A stretch of 64,000 nucleotides of DNA. Origin: Ceriagrion tenellum. Lineage: Eukaryota > Arthropoda > Insecta > Odonata > Coenagrionidae. The notes beneath the pieces were generated by a model. The model saw only the letters and a list, made by a program, of their open reading frames with translations, was not told the origin of the DNA and did not search any database. Shown here one piece after another: positions 43,740 to 55,829 of this stretch. A program made the position numbers and the translations under genes. The DNA is taken from assembly GCA_963169105.1 (NCBI GenBank), contig OY720636.1:144855941-144919940 (forward strand). Direction: 5' to 3'. Within the stretch, counting starts at the first letter, position 1; each line of letters opens with the position of its first letter.

Positions 43740-44506
43740 CTTCTTCTATAGTTACAACCCTAGGGTTGGTTTGCAGCAGTACTACTATTTATTTCGGTCC
43801 TGGGCCAGCCTCTTAAGTGCATCATAGGATGGACAGCCGAGCTCTTGTAGCAGCTGACCGATGTAGTTCAGCCTGGGCCTTCTCCTTACGTTTTTCCCTT
43901 CCACTTCACCCTCAAGAATTGAGCCAACAAAGCCCTCCGCTCTGATTATGTGTCCAATCTAGATGTTCCTCCTCTTAGCCAACTCGCTTAGCAGACACGG
44001 ACCTCCCACAATCCTATGTAGGACCTTCTCATTTGTCACCCGCTCCACCCAAAAGATTCGAAGCATTCTCCTACAACACCATAGCTCGAACGCTTTTAGT
44101 CTCCTTTTCGCGGCAGCGCCAAGAGTCCAAGTCTCACTTCCGTAGAAGAGTGCACTCCTAACAAAAGTCTTCACCAAATATGCTCTAAGCTGCCAACTAA
44201 TGGCGTTGGAGGTGAGATTCCTCTTTTTCCTCTTAATGGCTGCTTTAGCCTGGTTAATTCGACTTATTATATCTTTTGTAGTGCGCCCATCAGACGTAAA
44301 TCAACTGCCAAGGTACACAAACTCGTCAACATTTTCTAACCGCTCTGAACTCATGGTTATATTAGCCCATGCGCTGTTTCTACTTATTACGAGTTCTTTT
44401 GTCTTTAACTTATTGATCTTCAGTTTGTAGCCTTCTCCCAAAACATTTTCCAATACCTCCAGAGTCTCAGTCGGTTCTTCCTCGTCCCTTGCAACCACCG
44501 CAAGGT
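43740..44506 (-). mobile_element. RTE-like retrotransposon D, 5'-truncated, with intact 3' end
   Basis: The minus strand encodes the thumb and C-terminus of an RTE-like reverse transcriptase: LENVLGEGYKLKINKLKTK, ENVDEFVYLGS, KTFVRSALFYGSETW, RRLKAFELWCCRRML and WVERVTNEKVLHRIVGG. An untranslated end with TATAGAAGAAGAAG as the tail follows. It is flanked by GGTTGGCTTCTT (43728-43739) and GGTCGGCTTCTT (44507-44518), an 11/12 direct repeat, so insertion by target-primed reverse transcription is well supported. Only a few stops interrupt the frames, so it is relatively young. Polymerase motifs upstream of the thumb are missing. Confidence 0.9.
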
Positions 44507-44518
44507 GGTCGGCTTCTT
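44507..44518. repeat. Target-site duplication of element D, right
   Basis: GGTCGGCTTCTT, 11/12 identical to 43728-43739. Confidence 0.8.
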
Positions 44519-45453
44519 AAGATTAGTGAATACCTGTATCACCATCTGTCAACATATCTTCCTCCTCCATAAGTATTCTTAGTATCTTATATCTGTGTCT
44601 ATCTGACCCGGCGCAGCCGTATACAACGCCAGTGAAGTTTGTCCCAGCGAATGAAATTTTGCACATATAAAGGTTTTCTATACTCTTATCAGTAAACTTT
44701 ACTCGGACCAGAGAGAGATGCAACAATTCGATGTAGGGAAATTTCACCATAAGAGCCTTCGTTATCTGGAGATTCCACATCAGTATAAAGTTTGTCTATC
44801 TTATAGTATGATTGAATTTATATCTGATTGATGTATTGATATATATTTCCTTGCAATTAGATGGGCTCATGGTGGGTGCCTCAACAAAACCTCATCAATC
44901 GAATAATACGTTAATAAAATGTAACATTTATCATTGCATACGATACTCGTTGGGGTTGGATTTGGCAATCATATACATTGAAATATCCAGTTATTTGCAA
45001 ATTTTATTTAAAAGTTTTACCTACGCACTTAAAAGGACGGGCCATCGGTATTATCACGTCATCATGAAATATAAGTGATTACAATGCTGAGAAGCCTGTA
45101 CAGTATCATCACACAGGACTTTGGAAGAACAAGTTTGCTTACATGTATCGGTGCTGAGGGAAAAACGTATAAGTACATAGAAGACCCAGTGAGCTAGAAC
45201 CGTCACGATGACTTAAAACCATACTTCCTGCATTCAAAGGGTGGTTCATTCAACGTTATTGGACACATCAGCGAGAACAGTCTTTCACAACTTCAGACAA
45301 CTGTCATAGCGTCCAGAGACATCGCCAAGTAAATATCATGTTAATGTATGCAATTGATATCAATATGGAATCCGAGATCTGATCGACTCTGCTAAAACAT
45401 GGATGATTGATGTTACCAAAGATTATATGCACAGATTGTACACCTTCCGAATT
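44519..45453. other. Unassigned AT-rich sequence
   Basis: Nothing supported was found in this stretch. Confidence 0.4.
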
Positions 45454-46215
45454 GGGAATGATACGTACGTCTACAACGCACGCTCTTAAATCATAAACAT
45501 ACTCGTATAACTTGGCTCATACGAGTCAGTAGGCATTAAATGACTAACTTAAAGACATTCGATATTGAATAAACCAAAATAGTGCTCTGGAAACCAAAGA
45601 AGTGAATGTATTCATACCATAAGTGGGTGTTAATCAAGTAAGTACATAAAATACCATCACCATTACACGTTCTCAAAGAGTTTGAGAGACCTCAGGAGGA
45701 TTTAGGCTGATTACATCGTCTTAAAATGACTTAAAGTTATATTTGGATGCATCAAGCTTATTTAAGCGCAAAGCATTGTAAGCTTTTCATTCATTCAATA
45801 TTCTAATATCTTTTGAATTGGTAATGTCGTAAGCCTGAAGGCATAGGAATTTGCAAGGCTATGTAATTTCAAATATTACGGCGATTGATGTCACGAATTT
45901 TGCTCAAAGCATTCACATCACCAGTAACTAGGATTATTGAAAAAAAACTACATGAGTTAAAGTAGTTTTGCGTCCAAAATTTCATTTTTAATATGCCAGG
46001 TGATTGCGGCAGCCATCTTGAAAATAGCATATTTTCAATATGAGTGGTCACTCGAGAGTCCAACTGGAGTCATTCGTTTCTGAGTGGAGTCCGAGAGAGC
46101 ATCGTCACTCGAGTGACGTCTTATAGTACCAAAGTAGCAACCAAGTGGAGTTTGAGTGAAGATTGAGAGAAATTTTCCCTCAAAGGTCAATCACGAATAC
46201 GTACGTATCATTCCC
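45454..46215. repeat. Interval bounded by 17-bp perfect inverted repeats
   Basis: GGGAATGATACGTACGT at 45454-45470 has its exact inverse at 46199-46215. A 762-bp element with short inverted termini is possible. No target duplication and no coding capacity were seen. About 46040-46160 is rich in GTGGAGT and ACTCGAG motifs. Confidence 0.35.
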
Positions 46216-48082
46216 TATGTAGAATAGAAAGGGTTATGTGCTGTTTGTCCCTCCTTGTTTGTGCCCAAATATGGAAATTATCAATAAATAAAAATATTAT
46301 TTTTGCTTACAGATAAACCTAATCCATTTATTTGAACTCATGCTGAGGAAAATAGAGTATTTGTTACTCCGCAGATTTTGTAAAGGTAATCCTTTGCCTT
46401 CATCGTGCCCGAGACCTTTGAATAACATGGCATAAGAAAGAAAGCGGATTCATTTTTTGAGAAACTCAATTCCCCCATTGCACATGCGTCAATATGTAGT
46501 GCACCGGGTGCACCTTCCTTTTTATACGCACGAAGACATGGAACGGATGAATTTACCTATTGAAATGGAAATTTATGCCTCGGAAACCTAGAAAAGTCAT
46601 GGAATTTCATAATTTATAGTCTGTTCCTTTTTTGTTTTTTATGACCTTGTTTGTGCTTCTTGCATCCGTCCGATTACGGGACGAGGCCCACACACGGCCG
46701 GAGAGAACCCTGCTCCGTTCTAATATCCCATTCCGGAAAGGGATTGGTGTCTTTATAGCCCCACCCTTGTCCGGTTCTCCTCCCGCTATACTAACCTTCC
46801 CTTGGGGCTGAAGAGGTTGGGCGGGGTCATGGGGTCAAAAGAGGGCGGGCGTGAAAAATAAATGACTAGTGAACGCCGTCGAGTCCATAGAAGGGGTTGG
46901 GAATCCTTTCGGCCGGGGGAGATCGGGTCGGTGTTTAAGGGTTCTCCCTCCGCGGGGCTCGTCATAAGAATTGCACCCGCTTAACTAGGCTCCTGAATGG
47001 ATGAGTGCACGTGAGGGCTGCTCTAAGTCGGCCAATATCCATTCCATCCCCTTACTTACGAAGAGAGGACTTGGCCCTTGGGTGACCGACGTCCTCGAAA
47101 CTTTGAACGCTATCGCTTAATATCCCGTTTGGTTTGCCGTTTATACATGTCAAAAGAGTGTCGGAATCATACTGGTGATAATCTTTCAACCCCTGAGCTA
47201 ATGGGTAAAATTGGTAACCACTACAGCCAGTATCGCGGGTTGCTCGATTCCTACGAACGTTTCATTGCAAAGCTTCATTCATGACGGTTCCGACCTCTTC
47301 ATTTTTTCATCCTCTGAATGTTGAGTTTCGTATTTGCGCTTTTTTTCTTTCATAATTTGACTGAGTTCATAATAATCAATATATCATAAAAACACCGTTA
47401 TTTTGTTGCACTTTATCAGCCAGAAAAAGGCTTTCCGTTTATGAAAGTGACTGGACGATCAGAAGTCCTCACGGAAGGTCACGCGGGTGAATGCGAGTTT
47501 GTAAGGAATAATTTATGAACCTAAAGATTTTTTTAAACTAGATGAGAGACGATATTAATATTTCACGTGAAGTTTTAAATACGACGCGAAATAATTAATT
47601 CGAAAATAGTTTTTTAATAAGTTTTCAATTCGGAAATTATTAGGATAGTATATTGTTAATTCAGTAATTATTTCGTTAAATGCCAGTCTATTTCTGGCGC
47701 TCGTTTGACAATGTAGAGCAAAGGGGGCTGGGATCTACTCCAATGCGGAATTATTGCATAATCATACATTTTCAATGCGGAGTTGCGGAGGAGTTTCGTA
47801 GGATGCAGACTGACGGGTTCTAAAATTTCTGGCAATCGAAGGTTAAAATATGCATTATGAAACGAACCTATGATCTTCATCTCTCCTTCGTCATGATTCT
47901 CTTATCTCTTTCGAGGCGCCCTGCGCAGTAATTGATCGTGGAGCCGAGCACCTTGCTCTCCCACATGATGTATATACTCCATGAATGGATGCACGCCGAC
48001 CGTGGCAAAAGTTCTAATGTAACTATTGGGCTCTAAAGCCTACTGCCAGGGAATTTTTAAGATGGAATGCCGGAATTGAAAT
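46216..48082. other. Unassigned sequence
   Basis: The part at 46660-47080 is GC-richer than average and lacks a recognisable gene. The remainder is AT-rich. Confidence 0.35.
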
Positions 48083-48345
48083 GGATTGGATAGGATATTT
48101 GGGGAGGCGACCGACGGCTAAGGTCATTTGCGCCATAGGGGATAGGTAAGGGAGGAAGGGTGGATAGAAACCCGGCGTCGGCATTAGCCTACTCTTAACG
48201 ATGGGCGCCAAGGGGACCACGGCTTAACGTCTCATCCGACAGACGGAGTACTCCACTTAAAGTGCCCTCCACAAGACACTCATGTAGGGATCGGGTTCCT
48301 CTGAAAAACATCCTCCTCTGCAGGGATTTGAACCCTGGCCGCCCG
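48083..48345 (-). mobile_element. tRNA-derived SINE, copy 2 (head truncated)
   Basis: Read on the minus strand it carries the pol III B box GGTTCAAATCC (48334-48324), the block GGATGAGACGTTAA, and a tail block ending GGCGACC and ATCC-rich sequence. These are in the same order as the copy at 55531. The region that should hold the A box does not align with the other copy, so the head is lost or replaced. The two copies have many scattered differences by eye. Confidence 0.8.
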
Positions 48346-50264
48346 TGTGGTGGGCAATTTAAATGGAATGGATTCCGAGAAATAACGACGAGAATAGACT
48401 GCAAGGTTTTGAGATTTGGATGTGGAGGAGGATGGAGAAGGCGAGGTTGACTGAAAGAATTCCGAAGAGGAAGTTTTTGGTATGGTGGGTGAAGAAAGAA
48501 AGCTCTTGAATGCGATCAGGAGGAGACAGCGTAGATTGCTGGAAGGGGTGATGAGGGGATAAAGACCTTATTAGAGGGAAGGATGTCGGGAAACGGGGAA
48601 GGGTGAAGAAGGAGAATAGATTTAATGGAAGAGAAGAAGAAAGATGGGACTTTAGCTGAGATGAGGATAAAGAAATTATTCGTCGTTAGGGGATTTCCTT
48701 TTTAAAAGATGCTTTGGCGTTTTACTGAAATCCATTCAAATCTACACCTACCGATGGATTAATAATAAGAAAGCAATTTTATGAATTTTATTTTCTTAAC
48801 GTGGTTCGATTCATTTTGCTGTTATTGTTGGCCTCGATAAGATTGAATGGGTCCTCAAAGGAACGATTCGAAACAAAGGCTTCCATTTGCCGCGCACCCT
48901 TTTGATCTCCAGCCATTGACTCCTCCGCGGCGCCAGCCCCTCAAGTGGATGAACTCTGGCTTTCCTGTCTTTTCTCCATTGCTAGAGCTCTCCCTCCCTC
49001 GCCCCCTATCCACTCCTTCCCCCTCTTTCGCCCTCCTCTTTTGTGCTCAACAGCGAATCCAACCACTGACAAATTTTCTCCTGCGACCGAAGTCGACGAT
49101 ATCACACCGCGCCTTTTTTTGCGACCGAATGGAGCCCTTTGATTTCACTGCGAATCCCATCCACCTTTAACGACTGCAGACTCTCCGTATCTCTCCCTTC
49201 CTCTCTCTCCTGCTCTTCGCAAATGACGCGAGTTAGATCTCCAAAAGGACGCTCCAATGGTCTCCATCCACTTATGAGAATTGACTCTGGAAAAACAATG
49301 GCTTAAAGGCTAAAAAGGAAAACTTCGTTCTTTTTCAAATGTATCTGCCTGATGGCGTTCCGTTATCCTTTGCGCGGTTTTTAGTTTCTCTAGCATCATA
49401 AGTAAATGTCTAGTGTACAGCCTTACACGTTGTTTCAATCTGGCGGGCCAATTACATTTTCTCGTACCCCCTCATGTTCTTCTGCCGTTCTCGGGTACAA
49501 GGACGAAATTGCGTTGATGAAGTGTATATCAAAAGCACAAATTCCGTGCAATGAGCTTTTAACACCAGCCTGGTCCTGTTAATCCCTGTGATAAAAACAA
49601 CTGAGTGTCTCTATTTTTTAAGACTTCAAAATTTAAGACGTTATACTTCATGAGATACTCAAATATTGTGAATCATTAAGAGAAGTCATCAAGTCTTTCA
49701 TTGCCTTTGCTTTGATTTCCCAAATTTTCTCCGTATCAAGAAATTCTTTGTAATTCCTATGAATAATATAATTTCATGAACTACTTTTTGCCGTTAAATA
49801 TGTGTAAATCATGCAGAGGCCAGATATAATTTAGAACGGATGGAAAAAAAGGCTTTAGTTAATTTTTCATCCCCGAGTTCTTTTATAGAACGCAATTCTT
49901 TCGAAAAATAATGGCGAAAGGATAGATTCAATCTTCCCATCCAATTAAAGTAAACGATTGGAAAGGATTTCAACATATCACGTACGTGTGTCAGGATAGT
50001 TCTTTAAGTGCACTCAAAACTGAGCGCTTCAGACGTCGATTTTTCTACTTCTGTGCATGTTTAGAGATGGCCTCTTATTTTGTAAACTGTTGCGTGAAAA
50101 TATTTGTGAGGACCGATGCTGAGAGGGATTAGACCCGCAGAATCTATTCTAGTAAATAAAAATTTATGGTAGCGGTTTTCTCCAGTTTTTGGCTTTAGTA
50201 TGAACAAACACTTCGTTCAGTCTTATTTTGTGTCTTTCGGGTCAGGTGTGTGGCCGCCACGTCA
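48346..50264. other. Unassigned sequence
   Basis: The part at 48420-48700 is a purine-rich, low-complexity stretch (GAGGAGGAT, GAAGAAGGAG). The part at 48847-49170 is GC-richer with frames open on the same strand but unrecognised. Nothing further. Confidence 0.35.
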
Positions 50265-50266
50265 TA

Positions 50267-51414
50267 CACTGAGAGAACAGGTTTGGATACTACACCCTTA
50301 ACCCTTTTGGGCGGGGAGGTTTGGATGCGCCATCAAGAATGATAGGACGTCAGAACTAATTATTTGGATGTGAGAACCAAAGGCAAAGAGTATCACACCA
50401 AAAACGTCTAGTCGACGTCCTTTGGATGGGAGACACAAAGTTGTAGGTGGTGCAGTCTACCGATTTAGGTGCGAAATCAAAATCTATAGTTGCGCGCTCT
50501 GGTGGCAGTCTCAGGAAGCTCTAGCACCCGCCATTCCGTGTTCAGCCGTGCAAGCCGTCAACACGTGTGGACTTGTTCTGGGCGAAACAGGCGAACTTCG
50601 TGGTGACCCTTCTGCGCCTTCTGCCGCGTCTGCTTCACTGTTTTCCTGCTACTCGAAGAGATATGGACGAGGGGACGAAGGAATTCCTATTGAAGGCTGA
50701 ACTTGGAGCCTAAATCCAGGTGTTCGTTAGTAAGTTGCACAAAAATTGTGCGGCCATTACGTGTTAATTCTCGTGCCTACACTACCAGCCATTGCTTATG
50801 AGTTCCCTTTCAGATTCCCATTGTTATCTCTATGTGCTTATTACAAACAAAATTCTCTCTGAGATCATATTTTGTATTATGTTATGATTGTATTATAATA
50901 ATATTGTTATGTTGTTGACATAAAATTCTTAATAATTGTGTTAATTTGTAATGTTTTGAAATATTTTGTTCATTTTTTGTAATATGTTGACGAATTATGT
51001 GATAATAGATACCTATCATAACAACCACAGAGCCAAGTTTTATCGTTTTTCTAGTTGCACCGTCCTACTACCCTATTTCCAAAGGGGTTGAAAAAGAAAA
51101 CTATGAGGGAAGTGGGGTTTAAGGGGGGAGGGAGTAGTAGGGGCACATGTCTTTGGGCTGGTCATCTAAAGTTTTCATTCGGTATCAAAACGTTTTTCTG
51201 ATGAGCCACCCAACACTTTGGTTCTCACACCCGAAGTACTCGTCCATCTTCCTTTGGATGCAGCACCCAAAGGAGTAGGTGGCACATCCAACTCCTCATC
51301 ACCAATTCCGTTTGGATGACACATCCAAATGTATGGGCAAGTCCTTTCCTTCACCTCAGGTTTGGTTGTGACATCCAAACCTACGATAATCATATCCAAA
51401 GTGTTTTCTCAGTG
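50267..51414. mobile_element. TA-flanked element with CACTGAG ends and many TTTGGATG subterminal motifs
   Basis: The left end is CACTGAGAGAACAGGTTTGG. The right end, reversed, is CACTGAGAAAACACTTTGG. Both are followed inward by ATA and flanked outside by TA (50265-50266, 51415-51416). The first 150 bases hold four TTTGGATR motifs and the last 240 hold several in both orientations. The centre is AT-rich and non-coding. Clustered subterminal motifs are typical transposase-binding arrays. The superfamily is unassigned. Confidence 0.65.
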
Positions 51415-51539
51415 TAGTGACTGCCCTTCGATGAAAGAGTCGAATTGAGGATTTTGTATCGAAGCGAAAGCAAGGGCTTCCTTGCAATTTTATTTTTGGA
51501 GAGGGTAGGGAAATGTGTTTACGCAGACCTGGCCTTAGG

Positions 51540-53425
51540 TGGATTGGCCAGGTATTGTGGGACTCGCCCTCGTAAGGGAATACCCACTAAAACCCCCTTC
51601 CTCTTATTTCGCCGTGGGACGGCGGCTACCTCCGTCTTCATCTTCGGACTCCATCTTCATCCCTCTCCTTTCCTTGTCCTCCATCGCCAACCAGTCGTAA
51701 CCTTGTTGAAGTAGTTCCATGCCGTGATTCTACCGATGATAGTTCTAGTTGTTTGTATCTTCAGTTCGTTCCTCTTCATATTCTTCTCTCCAATTAATTC
51801 TTCTGCTGCCTTGCTGCTCCAAAGCCCCATAGAAGAGTTCCACCCAGAACTTTTCTTCTTTCTTCGAGCCCCTTTTCTTCTTTGATCGTGCTGAGCATCG
51901 AGATGTTTTTTTTGATACTTGTCAATCTTGTTCTGGTTTGCTTTGTTGAGATTCAATTGTTCTCCGACCACTTGTGCGTCGATAACTAATCCTCTCTTCT
52001 CCTTCCAAGCGACTAGGTCTGGGACTCTCCTGCCTTCATCTGTGATAATTGCCTTTTCCTTTTCTACTAAGAAACCTAGGTTGGTAAGATTCCTTTCGAC
52101 GTATGAGACAATCGCATTATGTCTCTTGATTCGTGCAGCGTGGGTCCGATGACAATTTTGGATTACATGATTCATGGTTTCTATCGAGTTGCACCCAGGT
52201 CTGCAGAATCGATTCTCGTTTCTTCCTCTTGACGTTCTTGATTTAGTAGGTAAGGCGTTGATGCGAAGCTTGCAGCCGTGCATAAAATCCTTGCCGTTGA
52301 GAAATTTGGTCCCATCACTAATCCAGGTGTTTTGTCCTTTGACGTCTCTTGATGGTTTCAGAGCAGTACCGTCTATTGATTGGTATAATCTGTCGCGCCA
52401 TCTTCTCTTTATATCCTTTCCGGAGTCTAGGCGTTTCCCGTCCTCTGCCTGGAGTCTTTCCTTCAAGTTCTCCCTCCTTCCTTATGAAGTCCATTGGGAT
52501 ATCTCCTGCGATGTACTCCGATGCTCTCAGCTGCCGCATCCTATTTCTTCTCAGGAGAGGGATATTCCATCTCATTGAAGGTATTCCTAGGCCTCCGTCT
52601 TTTGTGTCAGAGTGGAAGTAGGCGTTAGGGCAGTCTTTGGGTAGCAGGAGCCATTTTCTTATCCTTCTTCTTATATCCCAGTCTAATGCTTTCATTCGTC
52701 CTAGATGTGTCCATCCTGTCACCAATTGGAAGTAAACCGCAGGTAGTATTAAATTCCTTAGCTTCCACAGTCTTTGCTGTGGTTTAAAGGGGTCCTTGTC
52801 TAATTTGCTCGGTTTTTCCTCTAAGAACTGTCGGTGGTTGATCTTTGCTTTCCCTTCAATGGTAAAGGGAATTGCTAAATTCTTAAATTGGTCAGATCTT
52901 TTAATCGCAGGAATTTCCATTCCGGAGATTCTAAAATTACAGTTAGGATCTACTGCGACATTCCTCTCTTTAGGAACAACCTTGACTGATGCGGTTAGAC
53001 ATTCCGCAGTATTTAATTTTAAGCCCCAGGTTTCAAGACGTTTAGTGGATGTTTCAAGGAGATACTGCAGTCCAACTTTAGATTCTGCTACGAAGATCAA
53101 ATGGTCGGCGAAGGCTAAAATATTCACCTTCTTGTCCCCTAGTTGAATTCCTGCTCCTTCCGGTGTCTTGACCAGCATTTCATCCCTTATAAGATTGAAC
53201 AGTATGGGGGAAAGAGGATCTCCTCGTTTAGCTCCTCTTTTTTGATGGATCCAATCAGATATCCATTTTCCGTGTTCAATCCCCGTTTTACTACACTCAG
53301 AGATAAAGTTGACGTAGTTGATGAAGGGCGGTGGGACTCCTTTAGCCTCAAGCGTTTTAAAAATAGAACTGTGTGAAACGGAGTCCAAAGCTTTGGAAAT
53401 ATCCAGTGAGGCCATAAATAAGGGT
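51540..53425 (-). mobile_element. R2-like non-LTR retrotransposon, 5'-truncated, frameshifted, outside rDNA
   Basis: Two overlapping minus-strand frames (53415-52318 and 52466-51657) join by a frameshift near 52470. The first holds the polymerase: SLDISKALDSVSH (motif A), RGAKRGDPLSPILFN (motif B) and AFADHLIF (motif C, where the second catalytic Asp is His). The second holds the R2-type endonuclease region: a C-x3-C-x7-H-x4-C knuckle (CRPGC...NHVIQNC), IKRHN, then RVPDLVAWKEKRG and LVIDAQVV, the PD..D core. It ends in AWNYFNKVTTGWR and a stop. N-terminal DNA-binding fingers are missing. No 28S rRNA flank is visible, unlike canonical R2. Confidence 0.88.
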
Positions 53426-53872
53426 AGATGATTCAGTCATCTATATCGGAGTATTAAATCTAAGACAAATGTGTGAAACGATATCACTTAACCTGCAGAG
53501 ATGGCCCTACTCTTCCTATTTTGCTGTCATGTGACATTTGCATCTATACGTACGTATTTGTGTTGGTTTCTGCTTTTTTTCCGGAGCTGTGATGTTTAAT
53601 TATTGTTTAGCTACCCTGCATTGGATGGCTATATTTTGACAATGTTCACAGCGTGTCGATGTCCAACTGTTAGGAGGAAATTTGGGATCTTTTTTCATTA
53701 TATTATTCTTAAGATTTGCCATCTCTGCAGTGTAACATACGAGCCATGCAGAAGTGAAGGAGTTGGCTAGGGTTTGAGAAGAGCAGAGGGCTGCTGCTAA
53801 CCGATTTTAGGACCATATGACTTATGATGACCATTATTACCTTAAAGCAAATGGGATAATTTAAGTCATTTG

Positions 53873-53908
53873 TCATTTGAATGGTCATTTGAATGGTCAT
53901 TTGAATGA
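53873..53908. repeat. 12-bp tandem repeat, three units
   Basis: TCATTTGAATGG repeated three times, the last ending in A instead of G. Confidence 0.85.
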
Positions 53909-55530
53909 GAAAACCTGATGGGTCTGAAAGTGACTATCATTTCAGGATCGCTACCTTGAAAGGTTGCGTCCCGAATTTAAATAAAATCTTGGTTAGACTG
54001 AAAAAAATACGGCTAAGTTAGGCCGCAAAAGGTCTCGGAATAATGCTTTACGTGGCCATGGAAATCAAATCCTCGGAACTGATGGAGGCGTCTGTAATTT
54101 CAGTGCTGACTAAACGTTTTGGAAAAAATACAGTGTTTCGGAATTCGTTGTTTAACGGACTATACCGTAGAATGACGTCGAAGTCATGGCGCAGCGTTTC
54201 TTGCTGCCATTTCTATCTCCATTAGGGCGTGATCTCGGTTCTCAGTCTCAACGAACACGTTGGGTTGCTGAAATACGGTAGTTCTATAACTACAGCTCAT
54301 GTTGTCATTAAACTTAGTAGTAAAATGTACTATGAATGGAATCACTTGGAATGCTATGATACCCGTGCAATATGAAGATAATTTTAGAAATAAGATTTTA
54401 TTTACTCTGATTGCTGTTCTTTTCTCTCAATTAGAATTCCTATACCTGCTGCTTTATTTTTTATTTTACATTTTCCATTTTTAAATATTTTTATATTTTC
54501 TACAAAAACGACCACTTTCACATTAACGGTTTGAAAGGAAATTCAATTTAATAAAATAATTTAGCAAAGGAAGTATGAAAGAGTTTTTTATCGGACTACG
54601 TCTTCATAAAAATTGATCGCGCAAAAAAACTTTTGTAACCATTTTGCATAATTTGGGAAGCAGTATCCCACCAATGACTATTTTCAAGAGGTATATGTCC
54701 ATACTGTCTACAAAGAGGTATGTGTCTATACTATGTGGAATGACGTTGTGTTTTCGCATGTTTCGATTTAGTATGGCATCACTAGTGAATTTCGGAACTC
54801 GCCTGATGAGAAATGCCGCCGTTGCAATTGAAGACGTTTCAAGCATGTATGCGGAACTCCAGTCCTTTGGTGTTGCAAGTGACGAACTAGGAATGTAAGA
54901 AAAAATCTATAATAGCTATTATCTTTTCCTATGGCCCATCGAGCACCTGGAAGTATTTTTTCTAGACCTCTTTTCGCATTCTAGTGCTAAGCGCCCCTGA
55001 TTCGTGCGGAGCGAAGCTACCTACGGTATGGAGAGGGCTCTTTCTCATGATTGTATGGAAGAGCTCGATTTGTTTTGATAACTGTTAGGACCGTTCTTCA
55101 CGTTGATAGATCATGTGCAACGTGGACTGTCACGTAACGCTTCTTATGGACTTGCGTGGACTTTGGCTCCGGAACACTTGTACGGTGTAAACTAGCGGTT
55201 CCCAAAGTGGGCGCTGCCGCCATTAGGGGGTGGTTGTTTTATCTTGGAAAGGGCGAAAAGAAACAAGGGGACAGCAGGGAGGCGATGGGGTTAGGGTTCT
55301 GTCCAAAATTTATCATTTTTATGTGACCAGGGATGAGTAGACTATTTTTCAGTTGGATTTGAAATAAACATTGGCTTGAAATAAACATTTAACAATTGTT
55401 GTTACTTTCTTTTCATCATCTTCCAGAATTCGTCATATGTTCTATGATTTTCACGATTAGGGTTGAGGGCGATGGGTTTAGACTAGTGGGACGAAAAGTG
55501 GTGGTGTTGACTCAATAACTTTTGGGAGAT
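53909..55530. other. Unassigned sequence with one unrecognised frame
   Basis: A plus-strand frame at 54644-54898 (84 codons, ending AELQSFGVASDELGM) has a protein-like composition. It has no family match I can name and no splice context. Nothing else was supported. Confidence 0.3.
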
Positions 55531-55829
55531 CGGGTTGGTGTGGTGGCTAGAGTACTGGCTAACTATTCGGTCGGCCTGGGTTCAAATCCCAGCAGAGGTG
55601 GATGTTTTTCAGAGGAAGCCCGATCTCTACTTGAGTTCCTTGTGGAGGACACTTCCAAGTACAGTATTCTGTCTATCGGATGAGACGTTAAACCGTGGTC
55701 CCCTTGGCACCTTTCGTTGAGAGCAGGCTAATTCCGACGCCGGGTTTCTATACACCCTTCTTCCCTTACATATTCCCTACGGTGCTAATGACCTTAGCAG
55801 TCGGTCGCCTTCCCAAAATCCAATCCAAT
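55531..55829 (+). mobile_element. tRNA-derived SINE, copy 1 (full head)
   Basis: The head has a pol III A box (TGGCTAGAGTACTGG, 55544-55558) and a perfect B box (GGTTCAAATCC, 55579-55589) at tRNA-like spacing, so it is transcribed internally by RNA polymerase III. The body contains GGATGAGACGTTAAACC, which resembles a conserved central domain shared by several invertebrate SINE families. The tail ends in ATCCAATCCAATT. No coding capacity; it would need a partner LINE. No clear target duplication was resolved. Confidence 0.88.

Noticed and set aside
44498..44518. Catalytic D-to-H mutation in element D
   Set aside because: The altered codon is formed by target-site duplication sequence at the 5' junction.
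52174..53376. Several plus-strand frames of 77-134 codons
   Set aside because: All lie antisense to the R2-like reading frames and show no family similarity.
54644..54898. Possible host exon
   Set aside because: The composition looks protein-like, but no flanking splice sites and no recognisable family; kept only as a note.
55531..55605. Possible tRNA gene
   Set aside because: A and B boxes are present, but the rest does not form a tRNA cloverleaf and continues into a SINE body repeated at 48083.
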